From the NCBI RefSeq assembly GCF_010727475.1, contig NZ_AP022567.1, positions 4,030,001 to 4,094,000 of the forward strand: a stretch of 64,000 nt of DNA. The letters run 5' to 3'. The DNA is from Mycolicibacterium mageritense. Lineage in GTDB: Bacteria > Actinomycetota > Actinomycetes > Mycobacteriales > Mycobacteriaceae. Position numbers and translations under genes: made by a program. This document shows, one piece after another, positions 16,165-25,176 of this stretch (positions are counted from its first letter, which is position 1; each line of letters starts with the position of its first letter). Under the pieces are notes generated by a model. It saw only the letters and a list, made by a program, of their open reading frames with translations, did not search any database and had not been told where the DNA came from.

Positions 16165-16980
16165 GTGAACTCCGACCTGTTCTGCGGTATCGATCTGGCT
16201 GAGCGCATCGAGAAGGCCGAGGCGGCGCTCATCGTGGCGGCCACCGAGGCCGCCCGGGACAGGGGAGCGCCCGGCCTGGTGACAGCGGTCGCTGGTGGGT
16301 TTGCCTGCTTCGCCGAAGACGGTTCGCCCATGAACAAGGTCGTGGGGCTGGGCTTCGCGAGTGCGCCCGACGCGGCGGAACTGGACGCGATCGAGCGGAT
16401 GAACGCCGCGACTCAGGTGGAGCTGTCCAACCTCGCCGATCCTGGGCTCGGGGAGCTGCTGACGCGCCGCGGCTATCGACTGGCCGGGTTCGAGAATGTG
16501 CTCGGCCGACCGGTGGCCGGTGACGAGCAGCCGCAACTGCCCGCAGGCGTCGAGGTGCATCGCGCCGACGATGTCACGGCGTGGGTGGATGTCGTGGTAG
16601 ACGGCTTCGCGCATCCGGACGGCGAGGGAGTGCCCAGCCATGAGGAGTTCCCGCGCGATGTCATCGAACGTGCCGAGCGTGACTTCGAAAAGGCGGGTGC
16701 CACACCATATATCGCGCTGTGTGAAGGGAACGTCGCCGGTGGCGGGAGCGTCCGGTTCACAGAAGGCGTCGCGCAGCTGACCGGCGCGGCGACCGCTCCG
16801 GCCTATCGGCGCCGCGGTGTGCAGAGCGCGTTGCTGTCGGTCCGGCTGGCCGATGCAGCCGCCGCAGGCTGCGACATCGCCGTCGTCACCACCGCGCCCG
16901 GGTCGAAATCCCAGCAGAACGTGCAGCGCAGGGGGTTCCAGTTGCTCTACACCCGGGCGATCCTGGTGAAGGCCGGCTGA
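16165..16980 (+). CDS. GNAT-family N-acetyltransferase
   Basis: The 271 residues end in a GNAT domain: VAQLTGAATAPAYRRRGVQSALLSVRL carries the acetyl-CoA pyrophosphate-binding motif (RRRGVQSAL), followed by GSKSQQNVQRRGFQLLYTR, the usual last helix and strand. The N-terminal half (1-130) is a degenerate GNAT-like region that may hold the substrate. The substrate is unknown. GTG start at 16165. It converges with the PPOX gene; the two TGA stops abut as TGATCA. Confidence 0.8.
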   Translation: MNSDLFCGIDLAERIEKAEAALIVAATEAARDRGAPGLVTAVAGGFACFAEDGSPMNKVVGLGFASAPDAAELDAIERMNAATQVELSNLADPGLGELLTRRGYRLAGFENVLGRPVAGDEQPQLPAGVEVHRADDVTAWVDVVVDGFAHPDGEGVPSHEEFPRDVIERAERDFEKAGATPYIALCEGNVAGGGSVRFTEGVAQLTGAATAPAYRRRGVQSALLSVRLADAAAAGCDIAVVTTAPGSKSQQNVQRRGFQLLYTRAILVKAG

Positions 16981-17595
16981 TCAGTACAGGATCTTGCGCA
17001 GGCTGTCTTCGCTGTAATAGTCGTCGAGTTCCTTCTGGCTCAAGTCGGGCTTGAACGCCTTGGCCAGCTGCGCGACCGAGGGGACCGCGGACGGGTTCCA
17101 GGTCTCCGGCTTCCAGGTGTCCGAGCGGAGAAATGCCTTGGCGCAGTGAAAGAACACCTCTTCGATGTCGATTTCCAGCGCCAGGATCGGCCGCTTGCCG
17201 TTGACCGCCAGGTCATCGAAATAGTCTGCGTCGGAAAGGATCCGGGCAGTGCCGTTGATGCGCAGCGTGTCGCCCCGGCCGGGGATGAGAAACACCGTGC
17301 CGACATGCGGGCGCTGCAGCACATTGAGATAGCCGTCGACCCGCTTGTTGCCCGGCCGCTCCGGAATCGCGATCGTGGTGTCGTCGATCACCCGTACGAA
17401 ACCCGGCGGGTCACCCTTGGGGGACACGTCGACACGGCCTTCGGCGTCGGTCGTCGCGACGAAACACAGCGGAGATGCCGCCACCCAATCCTGCTGTGCG
17501 TCGGACAGTCGCGGTGTCACCTTGTTGGCGACGTACTTGTTGGGGTGGCCGACGATGGCGCGCAGCTCCTCCACGGTGTTCACTTCACGGCGCAT
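16981..17595 (-). CDS. Pyridoxamine 5'-phosphate oxidase-like FMN-binding protein
   Basis: The split-barrel fold is seen in SPLCFVATTDAEGRVDVSPKGDPPGFVRVID and in VGTVFLIPGRGDTLRINGTARI, both typical of PPOX-family flavin-binding proteins. The ATG at 17595 (MRREVNTVEELRAIVG) follows GGAAGG and gives 204 residues; the open frame extends 28 codons further. The C-terminal tail (DLSQKELDDYYSEDSLRKIL) is typical of the TIGR04025-type subfamily. Substrate unknown; the family includes FMN- and F420-dependent oxidoreductases. Confidence 0.8.
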   Translation of the reverse strand: MRREVNTVEELRAIVGHPNKYVANKVTPRLSDAQQDWVAASPLCFVATTDAEGRVDVSPKGDPPGFVRVIDDTTIAIPERPGNKRVDGYLNVLQRPHVGTVFLIPGRGDTLRINGTARILSDADYFDDLAVNGKRPILALEIDIEEVFFHCAKAFLRSDTWKPETWNPSAVPSVAQLAKAFKPDLSQKELDDYYSEDSLRKILY

Positions 17596-17686
17596 GCCTT
17601 CCATCATGCCTGCACGATCTTGGGCGCGGTCGTCCACCATGACCGCTTCGCCGTCGGTGGCCCGCCGTGTCCAGTACATTCAGCGC

Positions 17687-18052
17687 ATGCGCAAGACAAC
17701 GGTGCTGCTGGCGGCCTTGGCGCTGGCTGTTGCCGCGTGCGCGAATGCGGTGGACGGCACCCCGGTCGCCGGGCCGGACACGGGTACCTCGGTGAGCGAG
17801 GACGCCACCACGACGCAAACGACGACGCAGACCTCCGAGCCGCCGGCCGCGGGTGATCCGGGCCTACTCGGGCTCACCTGCGGCGAGTTCATGGGCATGG
17901 GTGTCGATGAGCAGAAGAGCGCGGCCCATGATCTGGCGGTGCTGCTGGACCGTCCGCTGGCGGCAGCCAACGAGAACATCTATCTGTTGATCACGGCGTT
18001 CTGCGCGGGTGAGCCGGACACGCTCGTCAAGGACACCCTTCCGCTCGCCTAG
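17687..18052 (+). CDS. Small secreted or lipid-linked protein, 121 aa
   Basis: The product starts MRKTTVLLAALALAVAACAN, a signal sequence with a lipobox-like AVAAC ending at C18. A Thr/Glu-rich linker (TSVSEDATTTQTTTQTSEPP) precedes a compact C-terminal domain with two cysteines (LTCGEFMGM and ITAFCAGEPD) that could form a disulfide. This is the mycobacterial pattern of a cell-envelope lipoprotein with a short globular domain. No function is recognised. It converges with menE. Confidence 0.75.
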   Translation: MRKTTVLLAALALAVAACANAVDGTPVAGPDTGTSVSEDATTTQTTTQTSEPPAAGDPGLLGLTCGEFMGMGVDEQKSAAHDLAVLLDRPLAAANENIYLLITAFCAGEPDTLVKDTLPLA

Positions 18053-18053
18053 C

Positions 18054-19136
18054 TCATCCGAATCGCGTGACGAGCGCGCGCCGGTCGAGCTTGCCGATGC
18101 CTCGCCGCGGCAATTCGCCCACCACGTGGATCTCGCGCGGAGCCGCGGTGGCGTCGAGTGTCTGCTCCACATGCGCTCGCACGTCGGCCAGTCCGGGTTG
18201 CTCGGCGCCCGGCGCGAGCACCAGGGCCGCCACCACACGTTGGCCCAGCCGCTCATCGGACACCCCGAACACCGCACAGTCGGCGATCGCGGAATGGGTG
18301 GCCAGCGCCGCCTCGACCAGTTGCGGAAACACCGTGAGGCCGCCCGTGCTGATCGCGTCGTCGGCCCGGCCCAGAACACGCAGTACACCCGAATCATCCA
18401 CCATGCCAATGTCATCGGTGCGAAACCAGCCGGGCTCGGCGAACGGGTCCGGGCTGACGGGGTTGCGGTAACCCTTGGCGACGGTAGCCCCGCCCAGCAC
18501 GATCCGAGAATCGTCGAAGCGCACCGAAACCCCGTCCAGCGGCACCCCGTCGTACACGCAGCCGCCGGCGGTTTCGCTCATGCCGTAGGTGCGCACGACG
18601 CGAATGTCCGCTGCCGCGGCGCGTTCGGCGACCCCGGCAGGCATCGGTCCGCCGCCGATCAGCACGGCGTCCAGCTCGGCCAACGCCGCGGTGGCGGCCG
18701 GATCATGCAAAGCCTTGTCCAGTTGCACGGCCACCAGAGACGCGTACCGTCGGCCGGCGCCCAGCGCGTGGACCGCCGACGCCAGTTCGGCCGCGTCGGC
18801 GGTGGCCGGGACAGCCACCGGGGTGGTTCCCGCGACGATGCCGCGCACCAGCACCTGCAACCCCGCGACGTGATAGGCGGGCAGGGCCAGCAGCCAGCGG
18901 CCGGGACCGCCGAGGCGCCGATGCGTGGCCTCGGCACTGGCGACCAGGGCCGACGTGGTCAGCATGGCGCCCTTGGGAGTTCCGGTCGTGCCCGAGGTCG
19001 AGACCACGACGGCGACGTCGCCGTCGATGGGTTCGCCGGCCCGCAGGCTGGTCGTCAGCAGCGCGGCCTGACGGTCGTCGTGTGCGGGCACGGGCAGCAC
19101 GGCATCGCCGCGACCCTTCAGCACCTCGTCGAGCAC
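18054..19136 (-). CDS. menE: o-succinylbenzoate--CoA ligase MenE
   Basis: MenE activates o-succinylbenzoate to its CoA ester before ring closure by MenB. The 360 residues have the adenylate-forming motifs VVVSTSGTTGTPKGAML (P-loop), TYGMSETAGG, GWFRTDDIG and the C-terminal GIGKLDRRAL with the catalytic lysine. GTG at 19136 is the only plausible start codon in frame and gives a length close to the M. tuberculosis enzyme (about 362). Its upstream region lies in the C-terminal end of the DUF3349 gene on the same strand, so the two are probably one operon. Confidence 0.92.
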   Translation of the reverse strand: MLDEVLKGRGDAVLPVPAHDDRQAALLTTSLRAGEPIDGDVAVVVSTSGTTGTPKGAMLTTSALVASAEATHRRLGGPGRWLLALPAYHVAGLQVLVRGIVAGTTPVAVPATADAAELASAVHALGAGRRYASLVAVQLDKALHDPAATAALAELDAVLIGGGPMPAGVAERAAAADIRVVRTYGMSETAGGCVYDGVPLDGVSVRFDDSRIVLGGATVAKGYRNPVSPDPFAEPGWFRTDDIGMVDDSGVLRVLGRADDAISTGGLTVFPQLVEAALATHSAIADCAVFGVSDERLGQRVVAALVLAPGAEQPGLADVRAHVEQTLDATAAPREIHVVGELPRRGIGKLDRRALVTRFG

Positions 19137-19186
19137 GGGTAGCAGGGACAGCGCCGACGCGTCGACGGCGACCGGGCGCAGGACGG

Positions 19187-19507
19187 CTATGCCGGGCCTC
19201 CGGTGTCGGTGGGGTCCACGTCGTCGCGGGGATCGTCCAACGGCCAGCCCTTGGCGGCGAGGCGCTCGCGGACGCGTTCGACGTCCTCGTCCCGCGGCAG
19301 TTCGTCGGTGATCTGGGTGATCAGCACTCCGATGTCGATGTGGTCGAAATCGCCGCGGTCGATGAGATCCCGCGCCACTGCCTTTACCTCGTCGTTGGTG
19401 AGGCGGCGGGTCAGCAGGGCGAGCAGGGGCACCCGGTCTGGTCCGGGGACACCCTCGGGGTATCCGGCGTTGAGCCAGGCCGCGATCTTTGCCAGAAATG
19501 CGTTCAC
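19187..19507 (-). CDS. DUF3349 family protein, copy 1
   Basis: The 106-residue helical protein has the family signature GYPEGVP (residues 15-21), PLLALLTRRLT and a C-terminal GWPLDDP. The structure of the family is known as a small helical bundle, without a defined function. It lies 50 bases upstream of menE on the same strand. A paralogue occurs at 21360-21668 on the other strand, with pitA between. Confidence 0.88.
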   Translation of the reverse strand: MNAFLAKIAAWLNAGYPEGVPGPDRVPLLALLTRRLTNDEVKAVARDLIDRGDFDHIDIGVLITQITDELPRDEDVERVRERLAAKGWPLDDPRDDVDPTDTGGPA

Positions 19508-19643
19508 TGCGCCAACTCCTGATGGGACCGGGTGACTGTTGCGGTCATATGACTACACCGATGACTGTCCCGATGGTAGTGGGGCGGGTCACTGTCGGCG
19601 CCCAGTGAACTTATCGGTTGCACGGGCATGGCTTGCCGCGCCC

Positions 19644-19683
19644 GGCGAACACGTCGGGGCGCACAGATGAACAGTCGGTGAAC
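19644..19683 (-). promoter_or_regulatory. PHO-box-like direct repeats upstream of pitA
   Basis: GGCGAAC (19644-19650), GATGAAC (19666-19672) and GGTGAAC (19677-19683) fall on an 11-base register (spacings 22 and 11). Read on the minus strand, the last two are GTTCACC and GTTCATC, the unit bound by actinobacterial PhoP/RegX3-type regulators. They lie about 95-135 bases upstream of pitA. The rest of the 271-base gap (19508-19778) shows nothing I can name. Confidence 0.45.
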
Positions 19684-19778
19684 TCATTTCGATGCTAGCT
19701 GAATTGCCTGGTGAGAGTGTCAGTTTAGATGCCCTATCAGCTGGTCAAAATCGACTCCGGTCCCCCAGAATTAGCGCC

Positions 19779-21026
19779 ATGAGCGCAGAGCTGATCATTC
19801 TGGTGTTGCTGATAGCAACAGCCTTGGCCTTCGACTTCACCAATGGCTTTCACGACACCGGCAACGCCATGGCGACCTCGATCGCCACGCGGGCACTCAA
19901 GCCGAAGACAGCGGTGCTCCTGGCCGGTGTGTTGAACCTGGTCGGCGCGTTCCTCTCGGTCGAGGTCGCCATCACGGTCACCAGTTCGGTGCTGAAGATC
20001 CAGGATTCCAAGACCGGCGCGCTGATCCCCTCGATCGACGCCTCGACCGGCCTGACCATCATTTTCGCGGGCCTCATCGGCGGCATCCTGTGGAACCTGC
20101 TGACCTGGCTGTTCGGCATCCCCTCGAGTTCGTCGCACGCGCTCTTCGGCGGACTCATCGGTGCGGGCCTGGCCGCGATCGGTCTGGCCGGGGTCAACTG
20201 GGCGGGCGTCACCCAGAAGGTGTTGATCCCCGCGGTCGCCGCGCCGCTCATCGCGGGCCTGGTCGCGGCCTGCGGCACCTGGCTGGTCTACCGCATCACC
20301 CGCAATGTCTCGAAGAACCGTCGCGAGGAAGGCTTCCGCTGGGGTCAGATCGCGACGGCCTCGCTCGTCGCGCTGTCGCACGGCACCAACGACGCCCAGA
20401 AGACCATGGGTGTCATCGCGCTCGCGCTCATCACCACCGGCCATCTGTCGGGCGATGTCAAGGAGAACGGCCTGCCGTTCTGGATCATCTTCAGCTGCGC
20501 CCTCGCCATCGGCCTCGGTACCTACATCGGTGGCTGGCGCGTCATCCGCACCCTGGGCAAGGGCCTCGTCGAGATCGAATCCCCGCAGGGCCTCGCCGCC
20601 GAAGCATCCTCGGCCGCGATCATCCTGAGCTCGAGCGCCGCGGGAATGGCGCTGTCCACCACGCACGTGGCGACCGGCTCGATCCTCGGTAGCGGCGTCG
20701 GCAAGCCGGGCGCCGAGGTGCGCTGGGCCGTGGCCGGCCGCATGGCGCTGGCCTGGCTGGTCACCCTGCCCGCCGCAGGCATCGTCGGCGCGCTGTCGTT
20801 CTGGCTCTCGCACGGGGTCGAGGCACTGACCGGGGCTGCGCTCGCCGGCGACGGTCTCATCTTCCTGATCCTCGTGGGCCTGTCCTTCTACATGTGGTGG
20901 CGTGCCCAGCAGCAGAAGGTCGACCACAAGAACGTCAACGCCGACTGGGACGCCTCGACCAACTCGGTGGTACCCGCCGAAGTTCGCGAGGCCACCACGG
21001 GCAGCACCGACAAAGCCGCCGTCTGA
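19779..21026 (+). CDS. pitA: Low-affinity inorganic phosphate transporter PitA
   Basis: PitA is a metal-phosphate:H+ symporter of the PiT family. The 415-residue product has both duplicated PiT signatures: FTNGFHDTGNAMATSIATRAL near residue 17 and ALSHGTNDAQKTMGVIALAL near residue 200, with about ten membrane helices. ATG at 19779 gives MSAELIILVLLIATALAF, directly into TM1. A small membrane protein and a DUF3349 gene follow on the same strand and probably form an operon with it. Confidence 0.95.
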   Translation: MSAELIILVLLIATALAFDFTNGFHDTGNAMATSIATRALKPKTAVLLAGVLNLVGAFLSVEVAITVTSSVLKIQDSKTGALIPSIDASTGLTIIFAGLIGGILWNLLTWLFGIPSSSSHALFGGLIGAGLAAIGLAGVNWAGVTQKVLIPAVAAPLIAGLVAACGTWLVYRITRNVSKNRREEGFRWGQIATASLVALSHGTNDAQKTMGVIALALITTGHLSGDVKENGLPFWIIFSCALAIGLGTYIGGWRVIRTLGKGLVEIESPQGLAAEASSAAIILSSSAAGMALSTTHVATGSILGSGVGKPGAEVRWAVAGRMALAWLVTLPAAGIVGALSFWLSHGVEALTGAALAGDGLIFLILVGLSFYMWWRAQQQKVDHKNVNADWDASTNSVVPAEVREATTGSTDKAAV

Positions 21027-21064
21027 TCGCCACCGGACGACCTGACAAAGACTAGGAATCACCG

Positions 21065-21349
21065 ATGATCTATCTGGAATCCATCTTCAAGGTTCTCGTG
21101 GTCGGGCTGATCCTCGGCGCCGGACTGCCTGCGGTGTTCGCCACCGGGCTGGTCGCGTTCTCGAACGGATCCGGCGGCACCAACAGCGACGGCACCACGC
21201 AGGCGCCCAATCCGGCACTGAAGTTCCTCGGCCTGGCGCTCTTCACGTTCGTGGGCGCGGTGGTCGTCATCGCCATCCTGTGGATCACCCGGACCACGAT
21301 CATCCACCACACGGGTGTCGACCTCTTCCCGTTCCTGCCGAAGAAGTGA
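21065..21349 (+). CDS. Small two-helix membrane protein downstream of pitA (Rv0544c-like)
   Basis: The 94 residues have two membrane helices, about 8-28 and 56-78, joined by a polar loop (SNGSGGTNSDGTTQAPNPALK). It is encoded between pitA and the second DUF3349 gene; the same neighbour is found by pitA in M. tuberculosis (Rv0544c). It may be a PitA accessory protein, but this rests only on position. Confidence 0.75.
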   Translation: MIYLESIFKVLVVGLILGAGLPAVFATGLVAFSNGSGGTNSDGTTQAPNPALKFLGLALFTFVGAVVVIAILWITRTTIIHHTGVDLFPFLPKK

Positions 21350-21359
21350 GCTGACCACC

Positions 21360-21668
21360 GTGACCGAAAACAACGGCGTCATCGACAACGTGCTGGGCTG
21401 GCTGCACGAGGGCTACCCGGAGGGCGTACCGCCCAAGGACTATTTCCCACTGCTGGCCCTGCTGAAGCGTTCGCTCACCGAGGATCAGGTGGTCAAGGCC
21501 GCGCAGTCGATCCTGCGGTCCAACGACGGCGACAATCCGGTGACCGACAGCGAGATCCGCGATGCGATCCACCGCATCACCGAGACCGCACCCAACCCGG
21601 AAGAGATCCATCAGGTGGCGTCCCGGCTGGCCTCGGTCGGCTGGCCGCTGGCGTCCCCGGTTCGCTGA
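21360..21668 (+). CDS. DUF3349 family protein, copy 2
   Basis: The 102-residue product (GTG start) shares HEGYPEGVP, FPLLALLKRSLT and the terminal GWPLASP with the copy at 19187-19507, so they are paralogues. The N-terminus and middle have diverged. It is the last gene of the pitA operon; a strong hairpin terminator follows 21 bases later. Function unknown. Confidence 0.88.
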   Translation: MTENNGVIDNVLGWLHEGYPEGVPPKDYFPLLALLKRSLTEDQVVKAAQSILRSNDGDNPVTDSEIRDAIHRITETAPNPEEIHQVASRLASVGWPLASPVR

Positions 21669-21689
21669 AACTCACTTGACCGGCGAGAA

Positions 21690-21714
21690 CCCCCGGCCTC
21701 GTGCCGGGGGTTTT
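21690..21714 (+). terminator. Rho-independent terminator of the pitA operon
   Basis: CCCCCGGC-CTCGT-GCCGGGGG is a perfect 8-bp stem with a 5-base loop, followed by TTTT. It also overlaps the end of the convergent VOC gene. Confidence 0.85.
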
Positions 21715-22097
21715 CAGTTCCTCGTGTCGCGCCGCAGCGGGTGCGTGTCGGGTACCTGGACGAAAATCAACGTCACGCCGTCGGGATCGGTCACATGCAT
21801 CTCGTGCAGCCCCCACGGCTCCTGTGTTGCCGCACGGGTGATCTGCACGCCGCGACTTTCCAGCTCGGCCTGCGTCGCGTAGACGTCGCGGACCTGCAGC
21901 CACAATGCACCGGGAAACACGCCGGACTCGGCGGGCGTGTGGTGGCCTGCGATCTCGATCAGTGACTGCCCGGCGTAGAACACCGTGCCTCCGGGGTATT
22001 CCCTGGCGATCGCCAGACCGAGCTGATCGCGGTAGAACCCAACCGATTTCGGGTAGTCCACCGGCCGGATCAGCATCCGGCTGGCCAGGATCTCCAT
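21714..22097 (-). CDS. VOC/glyoxalase-family protein (Rv0546c-like)
   Basis: The 127-residue product contains the paired beta-alpha-beta-beta-beta modules of the vicinal oxygen chelate fold: PVDYPKSVGFYRDQLGLAI at the N-terminus and LHEMHVTDPDGVTLIFVQVP at the C-terminus, the latter with the HVTDPDG glyoxalase signature. It may be a lyase, dioxygenase or antibiotic-binding protein. M. tuberculosis Rv0546c occupies this place. It converges on the pitA operon terminator. Confidence 0.85.
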   Translation of the reverse strand: MEILASRMLIRPVDYPKSVGFYRDQLGLAIAREYPGGTVFYAGQSLIEIAGHHTPAESGVFPGALWLQVRDVYATQAELESRGVQITRAATQEPWGLHEMHVTDPDGVTLIFVQVPDTHPLRRDTRN

Positions 22098-22146
22098 GGC
22101 TCGTGTCTACCACGCGCGGTGTTCCGCTCGTGGCGCGACACGGTGA

Positions 22147-23529
22147 TCAGTCCGCGCGGCCGGTCATGCGGCGGGCCCGGTCGCTGGCCCTCAGCCCGAT
22201 CGCGAATGCCGCCTGGTCTTCGAACACGAGTGGGTTGCGCCCGGTGAGCTCGTGGATGCGGGACAGCCGGTGCCGCACGGTGTTGGTGTGCAGGAACAGT
22301 TCGCGCGCGGTGTCGACGAGGGAGCCGTTGGTGGCCAGGAACACTCGCAACGTGCGCACGTGCTGCGTTCCGCGCTCCTGGTCGATCTCGTCCAGCGGAT
22401 CGATCAACTGGTTCTTGAACGGTGCGAGCCGGTTCAGCGGCAGGCCCTCCAGCAGGCTGTCGAACGTGCTCAGTTGATCGGGGCCGATGCTGCCGCCGTG
22501 CTGCTGGGCGAGGCCGAGTGCGATGCGCGCCTGCGTGATTGCCGAGCCGAGCTCAGCCAGCGGGCCCGGCGCCGAATGCCCCGACGGCAGCGACAGCTCG
22601 GCCGCGACGTCGGCCAGGCCGCTGGTTCCGTCGGTGACGACGAGGCACACCTCCGGCGCGTCACCCACCAGTGCGGCCGGGAAGGCCATCGACAGCAGTG
22701 CGCCCGCACCGGCCGGCCACGCCGAACACGCGACTTCACGCGTCGTCAGGCCAGGCCAGTCCAACAGTTGATTGAGCGCATCTGGCAGCAGCATTCGCCG
22801 TTCCACCAACGACAGCAACTGCCCGACGCGTTCGCGGGCCAGCGCGGCCTCGATGTCGCGTTCGCCCTGGGCGGCCTGGACGAACCGCACGATCACGTCG
22901 AGCACGGGTTTCTCGGGCGGTTCGCCGCTGCCCACCCACACCAGCGCACCCAGCCCGTCGACCGGCACCGCCAGGCCGCCAGGCTCGGTCGAGCCCTCGG
23001 GTTCGAGCAGGAAGTAGCAGCCGAGCACCTGACCGGCGCGGTCCAGCAACTCGCGCACCGACTCACGTCGGCGTTGCGACGAAAGCAATTCGGGGACAAG
23101 GGTGTTCGTTGCCCGCGCCACGGCGATCTCACCGCCGAACTGGAAGTCGGCGACGTAGCGGCTCACGGTCGCGAACGGGACGCTGGGCGGCGCTATCAAC
23201 AGCGGCAGCTGGTTGCGGGCGCACGCCGCGACCAACGGACCGGGCACCGCGTCGTGCACGTCGCCGATGCCGAAGCACACGCCTGCCACACCCGCACCGC
23301 TCAGCGACGCGACGAAGGCCGACGAATCCTCGGCGGTCTGCAGGCTGATGCCCACCGTGCAGACCAGCTCGCCACCGCGCAGATAGCGGGACGGATCCCG
23401 CAACTCGGTGGTGTGCACCCAGCTGATCGGCCGGTCGAGGTCACCGGTGACGGTATCCGGGGTGAGCAGCCCCAGATTGGAGCCGAGCAGGTCACGCAGT
23501 GTCGGTGCGACATCGCTGCGGTCTGACAC
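22147..23529 (-). CDS. PucR-family transcriptional regulator
   Basis: The 460 residues show an N-terminal PucR-like ligand domain (about 1-135, TLRDLLGSNLGLLTPDT) and a C-terminal PucR_2-type helix-turn-helix (LFLHTNTVRHRLSRIHELTG, about residue 415). PucR proteins activate purine and amino-acid catabolic genes in response to metabolites. The gene is divergent from the permease-led cluster at 23695-28440 and is its probable regulator. GTG start at 23529. Confidence 0.88.
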   Translation of the reverse strand: MSDRSDVAPTLRDLLGSNLGLLTPDTVTGDLDRPISWVHTTELRDPSRYLRGGELVCTVGISLQTAEDSSAFVASLSGAGVAGVCFGIGDVHDAVPGPLVAACARNQLPLLIAPPSVPFATVSRYVADFQFGGEIAVARATNTLVPELLSSQRRRESVRELLDRAGQVLGCYFLLEPEGSTEPGGLAVPVDGLGALVWVGSGEPPEKPVLDVIVRFVQAAQGERDIEAALARERVGQLLSLVERRMLLPDALNQLLDWPGLTTREVACSAWPAGAGALLSMAFPAALVGDAPEVCLVVTDGTSGLADVAAELSLPSGHSAPGPLAELGSAITQARIALGLAQQHGGSIGPDQLSTFDSLLEGLPLNRLAPFKNQLIDPLDEIDQERGTQHVRTLRVFLATNGSLVDTARELFLHTNTVRHRLSRIHELTGRNPLVFEDQAAFAIGLRASDRARRMTGRAD

Positions 23530-23694
23530 CGACCGAGCGTAACGCCGTCGTCACGTGTCTGCGGCCGGACCGTTGTTCGATCCTCCAATGCCGGGGGTGG
23601 GTGACGGTGGCTTCGCAGCGTCTTGCGCGGGAACCCTTGGCGCGGTGACGGCGGCGGCGTGATAGTTCGTCCAACCAAGTAAAGGGAGCACACC

Positions 23695-25176
23695 GTGTCC
23701 GAACCCGAGTCTTCACCCGACGAGTCGCACGTGCTGCGACGCGAATTCTCGCTATGGTCGGCGTTCGCGTTCGCCTTCGCGTTCATCTCGCCGATCGTCG
23801 CGCTCTACGGCATCTTCGGCCTCGCCCTTGCCGCGGCAGGCCCGAGTTTCTGGTGGGGTTTCGCGCTGGTTTTCGGCGGCCAGATGCTGGTCGCCCTGGT
23901 TTTCGCGATGCTGGTGTCGCGCTGGCCGCTGGAGGGTTCGATCTACCAATGGTCGCGCCGGCTGCTCGGCACGTCGTACGGCTGGTTCGCGGGCTGGGTG
24001 TACATGTGGACGCTGGTGATCGCGATGGCCACCGTCGCACTCGGCGCGGCGGGATTCGTCGCCAACATTGCAGGGGTGGAAGCACCGTCGGGTGGACTTC
24101 GTGCCGCCATCGCACTGGCGATCCTCATCGGCGGCACCGCGATCAACCTCGTGGGGCGCGGGGCCCTCAAGGTGTTCATGACCGCGAGCATCGTGGCCGA
24201 GGTGATCGGCTCGATCGGCCTGGGCACGTGGCTGCTGCTGTTCCACCGGCAGAACTCGTTGTCGGTGTTGTTCGACGGCGGTGGTGGTGCTGCGGACACC
24301 TGGTCGTACCTGACCGGGCCGTTCCTGATCGCCGTGGCGTTCATCGGGTTCTCGTTCGTGGGCTTCGAAAGTGCCGGGGCCATCGCGGAAGAGGTGCACG
24401 AACCACGGCGCTATCTGCCGAAGGCCGTGCTGTTCTCGCTGACCTTCATCGCGCTGGTGGTCGCGTATTCGAGCCTGGCGATCATCCTGGCGATCCCGGA
24501 CCTGGACGCGGTCGTGGCCGGCTCGGTGGCCGACCCGGTGTACGAAACCCTCACGGCCGCACTGGGACACGGTATCGCCAAGCCGGTCGAGGTGTTGTTC
24601 GTCATCGGCTTCCTGGCCAGTTTCCTGGCCTTGCAGACCTCCGCGTCACGCGTGATCTGGGCCTACGCGCGCGACGGTGCGCTGCCGTCCTCGGCGGTGC
24701 TGTCGCGGCTGCGCGGCAAGGCCCGCATCCCTGTCGTGGCGATCCTCGTCACCACAGTGGTTGGCGGCGCCCTGTTCCTGCTGAGCACCGTCGCGGGCGA
24801 CATCTACTCGCTCATGGTCAATTTCACCACCGGCGGGTTCTATCTGGCGTTCCTGTTCCCGCTGATCGGGTTCGTCGTCGTGCTGGCGCGGCGGGCGTGG
24901 ACCGACGGCGCGTTCACGCTCGGCCGCGCGACGGTTCCGGTGGCCGTGGTGGCCGCCGTCTGGGCGGTCCTGCAGATGCTCAACATCTCCTGGCCCCGTG
25001 CGGTGTACGACCAGCGGTATCTGGACTGGTCGGTGTGGATCGGAGTGGCGGTCGTCGTCGCGGTCGGTTTGGCGATCCTGATGTCGGTGCGGCACCGCAT
25101 CGTCAGTGTCGCGGTGATCGACGACCTCGAGGCCACCGACGAGCGGGACGACGACAAGGTGGTTGCCGGTGAGTGA
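23695..25176 (+). CDS. APC-superfamily amino acid/polyamine permease
   Basis: The 493-residue membrane protein has about twelve helices. EFSLWSAFAFAFAFISPIVALYG at TM1, the EGSIYQWSRR loop and GFESAGAIAEEVHEPRR, with the conserved Glu, are typical of the GABA/urea-amidolyase-associated APC permeases. It is the first gene of the cluster after the divergent PucR regulator; AAAGGGAG precedes its GTG. The neighbouring ureohydrolase suggests uptake of a guanidino compound or polyamine, which is inference. Confidence 0.88.
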   Translation: MSEPESSPDESHVLRREFSLWSAFAFAFAFISPIVALYGIFGLALAAAGPSFWWGFALVFGGQMLVALVFAMLVSRWPLEGSIYQWSRRLLGTSYGWFAGWVYMWTLVIAMATVALGAAGFVANIAGVEAPSGGLRAAIALAILIGGTAINLVGRGALKVFMTASIVAEVIGSIGLGTWLLLFHRQNSLSVLFDGGGGAADTWSYLTGPFLIAVAFIGFSFVGFESAGAIAEEVHEPRRYLPKAVLFSLTFIALVVAYSSLAIILAIPDLDAVVAGSVADPVYETLTAALGHGIAKPVEVLFVIGFLASFLALQTSASRVIWAYARDGALPSSAVLSRLRGKARIPVVAILVTTVVGGALFLLSTVAGDIYSLMVNFTTGGFYLAFLFPLIGFVVVLARRAWTDGAFTLGRATVPVAVVAAVWAVLQMLNISWPRAVYDQRYLDWSVWIGVAVVVAVGLAILMSVRHRIVSVAVIDDLEATDERDDDKVVAGE

